From NCBI GenBank assembly GCA_033063855.1, contig CP093830.1, forward strand, positions 16,678,854 to 16,742,853: a DNA stretch of 64,000 bases, read 5' to 3'. This DNA is from Smittia aterrima (taxonomy: Eukaryota > Arthropoda > Insecta > Diptera > Chironomidae). Under the pieces are notes generated by a model. The model did no database searches and was not told where the DNA came from. It worked only from the letters and a program-made list of their open reading frames with translations. The position numbers and the translations under genes were made by a program. Each line of letters opens with the position of its first letter. Positions within the stretch are counted from its first letter, which is position 1. This document shows positions 26,601 through 37,300 of the stretch, in pieces.

Positions 26601-28269
26601 GTCTGCCAGAGATCCTACGGTTTTTTTGTAGTTATGTGTTTTAAAACACAATAAAATGTGTGAGGCTGAATGGAAACTGGATGATGATGATTTTTGAGAG
26701 AGTGCTAAATTATTTAGCGTACCTTGAACTTCAAGTTAGGGAAAATCTTTGAATGGAAAATGATCTTTCGAAACAAGGCTGACTTTGTTGACTCTATTCG
26801 TTTGAATCTTAACAATGAACTTACTCATAAACTTTTCGTGAATCTTTAAATATTTCCTCAAACACATTTAAAGCTGAAAACTTTTTGTTTGATAAATGTG
26901 AAGGTGACCAAACGAATTGTGGGTGGAAGTTATGGAGTTGGTTTAGGTTTTAACGTTGCGGCTTCGATTGCATAAGCTCTAAGCGTTGACCATGAATGAT
27001 GAAATTGTCGTCATCTTAAGGTCGACAAAGCTTTTTCAAAACTCGAGAGGTACAAACTTCAAATCAATCAAAAAGCAAGGGAAAAACTTTCACTCGCTTT
27101 TCGGATGTCGATGCTTTTAAATGTTTCCTGAAATGTTTGCAGTCTCATTTGTTTTTGTATTTCATTAGCTAACAAGCTGAGTTATTGTCTTGTCTTCTTT
27201 CCACAATATTTTTTGTTTGCTTATTCATGGAAAAACACCCTCAAACTTCATCGAGTGGTGTGAGGAAATCGATTTTTCTATTTTCTTGTTTCAAGGAAGA
27301 TTCATTTTTATTTTTCGCATGGTCCCTCGGGACACATCTTAATGCACAAAATGATTTATGATGCAATTTATCCTGACAATAAAAATCGTCTGGCTGTGAA
27401 AAGTCTCAACTTGCTCAATGCGTGCTCCATCCTTCGATTCAATTCCTAACTTGATGTGTCTGCTCATGTTTCATTAAAAAATTGTTTTCATTTCTCTTTC
27501 AGACGCTTGCAACAGTCGAACTGTACCGCGACCACGAACAACGCCAGCACCTCAATCAACAACCACAACGTCAAGACCGAACATAACATTCCAAACATTT
27601 AAATGTCCTTTAGAGTATGCCACCTGGTATTGCCTCAACGGAGCGACTTGCTTCACAGTAAAAATTGGCAAAGAAGTCCTTTACAACTGCGAGTGAGTTT
27701 CAATGTTAATTTCAATTTTCAGCATAAAAAAATGTTTGATTCTAGATGTCCTGATGGATACATTGGGCCACGATGTGACTACAAAGACGCAGACGGATCG
27801 TATTTAGGTTTGTTCTCTTGAAAATTAATTACTCAATGAAAATTTTAACAATTTTTTGTTCACAGCCGGTCGACAGAGAGTAATGTTAGAGACTGCGAGC
27901 ATAGGAGGCGGAGCAGTAGCTGCAGTTTTCGTGGCATTAGTCATTGGCTTTGTCGTCTATGTTAAATGGCATCAGAACGACAAACGCAAAGAACAAGACG
28001 TTGATGACCTTCCACAGAACGGTCATCACAATGAAGCTGTAGATGACGTCGATGGACCGTCTCGAGTTGTTCTGTTTATTGGTAAAGAGGCACAAGTGAA
28101 TTCTAGTAGTCAATCCTGTAGAATAAAATCAAATTGTGATAGAATCAATGTTAAGCGTCCACATCGAGCAGTTGTTCAAGTCCATCAACCACTGCCACGT
28201 CCATTTGGTCCTCATCACGATTATCCGTTATCCATGGAAACTGTGCTTTTAAAAAATGAAAACAAGTGA
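20618..28269 (+). CDS. Spitz-like EGFR ligand precursor, copy 2
   Basis: Exons 20618-20735, 24903-25028, 27503-27692, 27746-27807 and 27866-28269 join in frame to 299 aa. An N-terminal extension of about 50 residues leads to a hydrophobic segment (LSLILLLLST), DACNSRTVPRPRTTPAP, a Thr/Pro stalk, RPNITFQTFKCP, an EGF domain with all six Cys, and a membrane span starting ETASIGGGAVAAVF, comparable to the Rhomboid-sensitive span of Spitz. The cytoplasmic tail is ~100 residues, much longer than in copy 1. It includes acidic (DVDDLPQNG) and basic/Pro-rich (RPHRAVVQVHQPLPRP) parts. The EGF coding region is split by a 53-bp intron at 27693-27745 that copy 1 lacks. All other junction phases match copy 1, which shows duplication of the whole gene. 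AATAAA occurs near 28,360. Family identity is certain; it could be the Keren counterpart or a lineage-specific spitz duplicate. Confidence 0.85.
20736..24902 (+). other. Intron 1 of spitz-like copy 2
   Basis: A 4.2 kb intron between donor GTAAGA and acceptor TCTAG. Short open frames in it show no domain or consistent coding bias. Its length, against 0.75 kb in copy 1, suggests room for regulatory elements, which I cannot identify. Confidence 0.55.
25029..27502 (+). other. Intron 2 of spitz-like copy 2
   Basis: A 2.5 kb intron between the signal-segment exon and the EGF exon. Nothing recognisable was found inside. Confidence 0.55.
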
Positions 28270-30382
28270 CTTCGAAATCAATTCGATCAGCAAGAAAATT
28301 CCAAAAACATAAGTTTTAAATTATTTGTTAATCAGATCTATGCAGACAAGTTTGTAAAGAATAAATTGAGAGCCTTTTAAACATTCGTGGAATTTTATTA
28401 TTTTACAAAAAAACGTTAAATGCTTATTTCGACTGTTCTGCTAATATTTTCAAGCCTTGAAATAATCTCAAACGAGATTTTTGCTTTGAAACAGTCAGAA
28501 ATTGATTTGATGTGATAGAACTGATTTAGAATATCCACATAAAAAGAAAATAATCTCTAGAGTCTATTACTGCTTTGAGGTAGATATCTGTCCATTTCAA
28601 AAATGAGATAAATATTTTATAAACTAGAGTAGCCACATTGGCGTTGACAAGAGGCAGTTGAGATAAGCCAAATAGAAACAGTATTTTCAGACCCCGTCGA
28701 GAGCAGAAACTCAATTCCAGTAAAATCAAACTTCCTCTTTCTCCAGGAGCCGCTTCTTCAATTTTAATGATTCTCCGATAAAAAATATGTAAAAACATAA
28801 ATCAGCAAAGAACAGCCAAAGATAAAATAGAAATCTTAAAAATCTTTTCATTTAAGAACAAAATCTCTCAAAGATAAACAAAATTATTATTGACAAATAG
28901 TAATAAATCATATTAGCAAGGAAACAACGAATAACCAATAAAAAATTGAATCAATGGCTTAGATCTATCGAAACAGCACTCAATTGAAAAAAAGGATTTC
29001 TCTAAAAGAAAACTAATGTAAAATGGAAAATATTTATTTCATTAGTTAGTTGGCATAAAATATCCAAATATTCTTATATTTCGCTTTAATTTATTAAAAA
29101 GAAATGACACAAAACTGTTGATAGGAAAAGAAATAAGTGAAATAACATTAACGCAGAAAAATAAATTAAAATATGAAATTGAAAAAAGTTTTCTTTTTAC
29201 CAATTTTTTTTCAGAATTGTTTAACTTTGAACAAGAAAATATTTTTGGAGTTGCTGTTTAAGGTATTTTCATTATCCTCCACAGAATCGTGAATAACTTT
29301 AATTCCGAAATAGAAATGATATCACCAGATAGCAATACGGCTCAAGAATTTAAAGAATTCCACTAACTGGGAGACGCCGCATTCGTCATTTGTGTAAAAA
29401 CAAATAATTATCATTGATAAGATAAGAATGATTACCGCAAGTCTTGCAAGGTTGGCGTATTCGTGATGTGTCGGCATTTTTAGCTTGAAAAATAAACTCA
29501 ATTCCAGCTAAGCTTTGATGAAACTTTGAATTCTTGTGCACTTGGCACATTTCGAAAATGTTAATTGAATTAACACTTGTCGTTGAAATAGAGAATTTGT
29601 TGATGTTTTAAAATGAAATCTGTAGACCAGAGCAAGTCGCATCCAGGCGTAAATTACTCAATCAAAGTTCAACGCTTCGTCAAACGCATTTTGTCACTTA
29701 AACGTGTCGAATGGTGAAATTACAAGTTTTAGGGAAATGATGGAAGATTTTTATATTTTTGCGAAAATTGAAAGTCACGTTCACTTCGAGATCTTAAGTG
29801 AGAAAATGATTTTCCATTTCCTTGTCTTCTTCTTAATCGATCAGCACCCTAACGACGAAGAGCCAACCAAAAGAAAAATTCAACGAAGCTCTACGAAATG
29901 CTTTCTTAATTAGTGCCATTAATGATAATGCTTCGCTCAACACAGGTTCTATTCTAATTACGCGAACATCACTAATTACACGATTTGAAGACATTACAAT
30001 GTTTTTCTGTTGGTTATCAAGATCATCACTCGAAGTGATAAAATTTTTTAATACTTGACATCGATTTGTATGAGAAACTTGAAGATGATAAGATTCCATT
30101 TGAGAAAACGTTTCAAGTGATTTGAAGAAAATTTATCAATTCAAAGTCAAAATTTTAATGAAATTTGTATCATTAATCAATTTTTGTCAATGACGATTAT
30201 AAAATAGCTAACTTAGCCTTTCAGAAACCGAAAATACGTTTGAATCAAACGATTTGAATTAGGCCTGTAAATATATTCCGAGAAAAGCCTGTTTATGGTA
30301 AGCTTGAGTTGAAAAAAAATAAATGAAAAACTTGAGTCACGGAAATATTTAGGTATTGTGAAAGTTCTAGTTAGTTTAAAAA
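28270..30382. other. Intergenic region, spitz-like copy 2 to SPRYD7-like
   Basis: Very AT-rich sequence with the 3' UTR of the spitz-like gene at its left end. No gene or clear repeat was seen. Confidence 0.5.
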
Positions 30383-31237
30383 ATGATGTCGAATAATTTT
30401 ATACGTGGCTGTTGTTGCTTAAGACGATCACCGAAAAACAGCTTCTCCCTGAATAGTCCTGAGAGCTTAATTTCACTTGACAGCGGGCATATTGGTAAAT
30501 TTTCTTTTTCTTTTCTGTAAATTTGTTTTGAAACGAAGAAAACTTTTTTAGGGCAAGAAGTTGTTATCCTCAAGAACGGAAAAAGAGTTTGCGGATCTGG
30601 TGGCGCAGTTCTCAATCAAGCCTTGCTTCAATCAAAAAGTTACTTTGAAGTGAAGATACAGCAGAGTGGACACTGGAGTATTGGATTGTGTAGGAGGACT
30701 TTTAAATTAAATTCAAAACAAAATAACTTCAATAGAACTATTTTAGGCACTTTAAACACAGACTTGAACAAAACGCGAGGCGGATTAGATAAATTTAGTT
30801 GGTGTCTAAATGCAGAGAATTATGTGATGAACGATTCTCAAGTCATTTTTGACTTGAACGAGCTTTTGACGAGTTCCGATAATGCGACGTCGCACGATGA
30901 CACTGAACAACTTTTACCGATTTCCAACCAGCAAGATTTAACGAACACATTATCGACATCTAAGACAACGCAAAGGTCAGCTTTACCTCAAGAAGGGGAC
31001 ATCATCGGAATCAGCTACGATCACATAGAAGTGAACTTTTATCTCAATGGAAAAAACCTCAACATTCCCACACTCATCAAAGTCACATCCACGACTAACC
31101 GCGGAGAGTACAGCAATGAGATTTATCCCTGTCTCTTCGTTGATGACGGAGCCATTCTTGATCTCATAGTTGATAAGTTCAACTATCAGATTCCCAGTGG
31201 CTATGACAAGATTATGGTGGAGCAAACGCTTCTTTAG
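30383..31237 (+). CDS. SPRYD7: SPRY domain-containing protein 7-like
   Basis: Exons 30383-30494 and 30552-31237 join in frame to 265 aa. Signatures shared with vertebrate SPRYD7 are clear: an N-terminal Cys cluster (RGCCCLRR), LDSGHIGQEVVILKNGKRV with CGSGGAVLNQ, SYFEVKIQQSGHWSIG, LPQEGDIIGISYDHIEVNFY, LNGKN, YPCLFVDDGAILD and a C-terminal PSGYDKIMVEQ. The SPRY/B30.2-type beta sandwich is usually a protein-interaction module; the function of SPRYD7 itself is poorly known. The protein is about 70 residues longer than the ~196 aa vertebrate form, partly from a Ser/Thr/Asn/Gln-rich insert (about residues 165-200) before the LPQEGD strand. ATG 30386 is an equally possible start one codon on. The gene converges with the methyltransferase gene, leaving about 360 bp between stop codons; AATAAA lies at about 31,535. 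Confidence 0.88.
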
Positions 31238-31596
31238 GTGACGAATCATTAAAATTATCATAAAAAAGCTTTAACAAACAAAATTTCATAAATCATTGAT
31301 TTGAGACTATTCTCACTTGATATTCAATGATCATTCAAAGTTTAAAGAGCTCAACAAGATTTTACGCGAGAACGTAAAGGAAAAGTTTCAAGAAAACTGA
31401 TTTAGCATTTTAAAGTCCTAATTGACGAAACTTGATATGTCGCCTCAGATCGATGATAAAGCCGCTTATTCTTTTAATCTTTCTTTATATTTATTGTGCA
31501 AATGAAATATTAAAAATCAACTACAATGTTAATCAATAAATATTGTGAGTTTACAAACAAAACAATTGCTCATGGATTAAATTCATTTTCGATTGA

Positions 31597-32756
31597 TTAG
31601 CGAAGAAGTTCGACTTTCTCGTTAATTTTCTTGATGTCTTTGGCGGTTGATCGACAACATCCTCCAATGAATCTTGCACCTAAGCCGACCCACTCGTTCA
31701 CATAGTCCTCAAGAGCAAGATTCTTGTTCTTGCCTTGCCAACCAGTCTCGACGTTGTAAGTTTCTCCTAAAATGAAATTTACTAGAAAAGTTCTTATCGA
31801 TTTATAAAAATTCTTTTCTCACCGCTGTTTGGATAAACTACAATAGGAACTTTAATCTTGATAGACTTGCAGAGTTCTGAAACGAAATCTGGAGCAATGC
31901 AATTCACTCCAACTGCAACTAAATTCGTATTCTTGCGATCTTCGCACTTTCTCCAAATTGACTCAACTGCTTCCGAGAAATCTTCGCCATTCGCTAAAGT
32001 CTTTCCATCCTAAAAATAATTTGAATTCAGGTCAAAAATCAAGTCTTGAATGTTAATTTTGACGATCTTTTAAACATTCTCCATCACCAAAACCATTTTT
32101 TAAGTTAAAATATTTACCACCTTGCATTGGAAAGAGACCCAGAACTTAATGTCGGGAAACTCTTCTATGATTAAGTCAACCACAGCTTCAGCTTCCATCT
32201 GACGAATGAATGTTATAAATAGATTCTGTAAAGAAAGTTTTCTTCTTACTCGACAAGGAATTGTCTCGATCGCAAATCCATCAATTCCAGCTTCAACACA
32301 AGCTGCCATACGAACGCGATGCCATTTCTTAATTGCCTCTGAAGAGACAGTCGTAGCATAGCTTCCAGTGTATTCAGAGCCATCGTGAAGATGAGCGCCG
32401 TAAGGTCCAATCGAAGCGAAGATCAAAGGAGTTTTCTCCTGATTAGAAGATTTAAGGAACTTCTCGCGGGCAGTGCGAGCTAGCTTCACTGTTGACTTGA
32501 TGAGATCAATGCTTTGCACGCGATCAAGCTTCAAATACTCTGTGTATCCCTCAACACTAGCCTGGTAAGTGTTTGTCAAAATTATTTCTGCTCCATTTTC
32601 AAGGAAATCTAAATGTGTTTGAATGACAGCTTCTGGTTCCGCAGCGTTATAACGAGCACTCCACAAGGGATCACCGTCGATATTCGATCCGACGTGAAAT
32701 GCTAGCTGAGTGCTAAATCCACCGTCAATGACCGTGACACGATCAGGAATCGACAT
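31597..32756 (-). CDS. Homocysteine S-methyltransferase
   Basis: Exons in transcript order are 32756-32250, 32198-32118, 32009-31823 and 31766-31597, giving about 314 aa. It should transfer a methyl group from S-methylmethionine (or S-adenosylmethionine) to homocysteine, making methionine in the cytosol, like yeast Mht1/Sam4 and bacterial MmuM. The (beta/alpha)8 signatures are present: VIDGGFSTQL at the start, DPLWSARY, ILTNTYQAS, IGPYGAHLHDGSEYTGSY, GIDGFAIETIP, a zinc-ligand Cys in VGVNCIAP, and the paired zinc Cys in FIGGCCR near the end. Length is normal for the family. The second exon may end three bases earlier (32121), because both CAAG|GTGG and GTG|GTAAAT are usable donors. A poly(A) signal on this strand is at about 31,490-31,495. 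No odd features. Confidence 0.93.
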
Positions 32757-34386
32757 TGTAATCTGTGGAATGAAATATTTTGTGATGACTAATTCAAAAA
32801 TCTAGCGATACCAACAAAACATGCAAATTTTTCAGAATTGATAAAAGAAATGTTTTTGGCAATGGTTCTTGTTGAATCCCTGATAATCATTTAAAATTAT
32901 AAATTTCGTTGCAAGAAGAATATTTTCTTCTTCATTCAGTTTATACCACACATGAGTTCTTCTTGAAAAAAAAATAACTCGTTTGGCATAAGCTTACAAC
33001 GGATCACACATTCACAATCACCTGAATAATTTTATTTACAAAAATATTTTGAAACTGAAATCAAATTTTGTACAGATTGATAAACTTTCGATCGAATTAT
33101 TAAAATTGTAAGCGTTATAAACGACAACGTTCAAGAGCAACTATTTACGATGAAATGAAAATGACTTTCCGATGCTCGAAAGTAATGTTTACAGCTCAAC
33201 ACAATCACATTAGACAGTCCACGAGGCTAACCAACACTAATTCGTATGCTGTCATGTGTTTTCTCAATTTTTGAAGTAGCTCTTTCTCTCTCTGGGCGGC
33301 AAATGATTCATTTGTGTTTGTCAGACACGTGTGATTGTGATTTTTGAGAGAGTTCGTGCCATGCTTGAATTTAAAGAGAGTTCGGATATCACAAGGGGGC
33401 GATCAGCCAGTAAAGCATCAAGGAAAATAAATAAAAAATATTTTTAAACTTTGCTTAAAAAATAATCTCAAAAACTCTATAAAAAATTCAGAAAATCTGA
33501 AATTTTTTTTATTCGAATACCTCCCCCGAATTCAAACGTCATGAGCTTGAAATATTTATAGAACAATTTTGTTGTTCAACATTTTCTCAAGTTGCGCATT
33601 GTTCTCAGCGCAGAGATATAAATTTTACAAAAGAAAACTGCAAATTTCCTGGAAGACTTAAAATTTTCATTAAAAAATAAAAACGTATTTTTGCCATTTT
33701 TGTGTGTGTATGTGAATTTTCAAGGTCGTAAGGAGAATCATCAACAACTGCTCTCTCCCGTTTTCGCTCTCCAACACACACAGCCACACGTTTTGCAAAC
33801 TCTAGGTTCAGTTCGTTGGGGAAATCAACATTCAACTTACGGATTTCAAAGCGAACAGCCGAGACAAATTTCAGTTGGAATTTTTCTTAGTTTGTGTGAA
33901 GAGGCAATTGCGTTAAAGTTTGAAAAGCTTGTGAAGAACTGATTTTGTGTAAATAGCAAACGTAAGCTCGGTTAAAGTTGCAGTTTCAATCAAAAGATTG
34001 TGAACCTCACGAGTTTCAAAAAATGGCTGACAAATTTTTTTGAATCGAAAAAAAAAACAACAAAGAAAATGTATGAGATTGCTCGCGCGTGTTGGTGTGT
34101 TTTGTGTTGTACGTGAAAAATAACGTTCGGAAATATTTAGTAATTTTGATTTGAAAGAACGGGAAATAAATTTTCAATCGACGACGGGAAAACTCTCGGC
34201 TTTGCTTGCTGGGTGTGGAGCAGAGAAAATCGGGTTGCGAACCCAGACGCACTTCGTAGTTTAGCGAAGAGCCCTTCATTTGCCAACCAGATCATTGAAT
34301 GCCGAGTTGATTTTATTCGTTCGTTCTCACGGCAGCGCTGAAGGGAAAAAATACATTGAACAACGGAAAAAAAAGACGCGACCGAC
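32757..34386. other. Divergent intergenic region, methyltransferase (-) and Mnt (+)
   Basis: It should hold both promoters and the Mnt 5' UTR. CT-rich and CACACA-type simple tracts occur; no coding exon is supported. Confidence 0.5.
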
Positions 34387-37300
34387 ATGACGTCACTATC
34401 GTGCGGAGTCGATGCTTTACTGCGGGCAGCTCAATTCATAGAAGAGCAAGAGCTTGGCCAGGTTTATCAACCGATTGTGTTGGAACGTTCTCAGCTTTCA
34501 ACAGGTAAGCAATGGCTTTGATTAGGACATGTTTAATTCGTCTCGCATCCCCGCACAAACCCTCCAAGTGAGTTCAGTGTTTGCCGCCCTGAAGCTTTAC
34601 ACATTATCTGCAACGTTGAGCTCATGATGAAAAAGAGCGAAAGAACTACGCTGTGTCGTTTTGATTGTGTGCATGGAAAATCGTGCCATCACTTTGTTGC
34701 TTTCCTTCTCTTTCTTCCTCTCACACTTTATTGCTTTCTCTGTCTCAGCCACCACGGGTTCTTTTGAAACAAATCTTCGTGGAATCGCTGTCGTATGTCG
34801 CATGAGCGATTGTACAATTCCACAATTGCAATTGAAAGTGTAGAATTCTAATTTTTCCTTCAACTGACTCAAACAATATCAATTTTCCATGTTGGGCCTT
34901 TCCAATTGATATGAAAAATTGTTTTTGAAAAACATTTTTTTTTTCTCTTCTTTCAACTTATCGTTGGAAGAGCTTCCACAGCGGCCAAATGAACTTGCTC
35001 AGGCGTGTGTGTTTGATGCTTCTCAAGTTGATTTTTCACTCGTACGCTTGTTGTGTTTTCCTCCTCTTCCCCTTCGCCGACGATGATGAATGAATAGGTG
35101 ATGAGTGTTTGACTGTGCGAAGCGCTACAAATTTTCTTTTTCTAGCTCATGTAACTGTGTGATTTTAATTAAAAGAGGCAGGGTGTGAATCAATCAAATC
35201 ACTGTGATTATAAATATTTTAGTTCTTGAAGCGACCAAAGCTTTTTCTACTCATCATCAAGATTTTCGGGTTTTTTCATAAGAGGCAGACTAATGAGTTC
35301 AATGATTTCATTATCACATAACTGAATATTTCATGGAGACAAAAAAGAAGCAGAAGAGAATGAGTTGCCGGCTTCATCTCCATCAAAACGAAAAACATTT
35401 ACTTTACCTTTGATTTGATTTTATTACTTCCTAACTATTACATTCATAAGCATTTATTTATGATTCAGAAGGTCCCAGCATAATTATGCTCTCTCTCTCT
35501 CAACTTCTCCCTTATAAGGAATGTCGAATGTCTGGCAAGGATTATCGTCTCGTGATTTTAATTGCAATCGAATCGAGTTTCGAGGCTTGTGATTTTAAAA
35601 AGAGAATGCACAACAAAACAAAAGTCGTGCAATCATGATGATTTGCCGAAAGGGAGAGAAAGATTGGAAGAGAAGAGCAATCCACGACGAAAAATCATAC
35701 GTGATCGAGATAGATGTGTGCGTTGCTCTACGTTGTTGTTATTTTACTTTTTGTGGCCTTTTATTTTTCTTGCCATTCACACAAATCCGAAACTACACGC
35801 GCTCCCGCTCGATGGCAAGTATTTACTGCACATGAATCACGGCACCGATGATTGTCTGTGTTTCTCTCAATTTCTCTCTGCTCGGGTATTTTACACAATC
35901 AGCCACGTGTAAGATTCGGCGGCGACTGCAAAAATATATTTTCCCTATTGATAAAATTTGGCTCTTGTATTTGTTAAATATTTTCTTCGTCCGGTGCACA
36001 CATCTTAGCGAACTTGAAAAATGCCCGAGTCGGGATGGAAAGCGAAAACTTTTTTTTCGCTTCGTCTTATTACTCAAAATCGCAAGTGCAATATTTCGAA
36101 AGATTGAAGCCCAGGAAATTTTCGCACACACTTGACTTTATTAAAACAACAAAGCGAGTCCCCACACATAGACGAAGTAAGCGATAATTATTTTCTGCAC
36201 ATCGCGTTTCTTACGTTTACCAATGTCCTGTTTTTTTCTTTTTTGATAATTCATTCATTTTCATTTCATTTTATTCTCGATAACTTGTGACATCAAATCG
36301 CGAAACTTTATTTGATATCGTGTTGAATAAAAGAAGAAAATAAAATGTTTATTTCGCGAGAACGTTGACCTCGAAGCTCTTGCAGAATGTGATGAGCAGT
36401 GAGGAAACTCAAAGCGCATCCCTGTAAAATGCTCGTGTAAATAGAAACCTTATTTAGTACCTGGTAACGTCAGCCGCCCACTCACATTTCCCAAACTTTT
36501 CTTTCTCTCTCTCGCTCGCTTTCCCTGTTGCTCTATTGCTTCTCTCAAACGTTGAATGTGTGAGATGGAAAAATAAAAATGTGCGTCGCACCTTGACTTC
36601 TCATCTGTTTCGTCGCTTAACTTTTTAATAAAATTCTTGTGAGAGCACATGATTCAATTTGTTCTTTTATTAATCAACGGTTTCATGTTTCTTAACTGCA
36701 TCAGGCTTCGTCTTCAGTTGTCCTTGCAGGCCTTGTTCGTCTTGATGTAATATTTTGGTGCGCGCGCATCGCCACGATTCTTTTTTTCTTCTCTCCATTA
36801 CATGCATTCGAACTGAACATGCTGCTTTTTCCTCAAGATGTTTCTGTTTTTTACTGAAACTCACCGAGCATGTCAAATGCCTCAGAAAGATTTACAATAA
36901 TGTGTGCGTATCGAAACACGTTACTGACTTTTCGTGACAAACAAATGACGATAATTTGATCACAAGTAAAATTCTTCGGGCAGATTGTTTCAAGAGTTCG
37001 AGTTAGTCGAAAAGCAAATTGAATTACGCTGAAGAGACAGTGAACCTCAACACTTAAATATTTATGAAATGATATCACGCGAAGTTGATATCCTGCGTTC
37101 TTATATAAAACTGAGCAATGACAGTTTTTCGATTTCAAATTTAAATCGTTTTCGACTTAGTCTCTTCTGTCGCTCTATGATCTGGTTTATCTGTAATTTA
37201 AATCGGGTCTCATCGCCCATCACGTTCAATTATGCATGGATCGATAAGGTGACGAAATTTCGAATAATTTCGGAGGATAGTGAAGCGGGGACGGGCTCGT

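Noticed and set aside
33691..34388. Frames near the Mnt promoter
   Set aside because: They lie in the 5' UTR/promoter interval, in conflicting frames and strands, without domains.
35562..36135. Open frames of 95-116 codons in Mnt intron 1
   Set aside because: Opposing frames overlap and show biased, non-protein-like composition; unlike the nested gene they have no core-promoter context.
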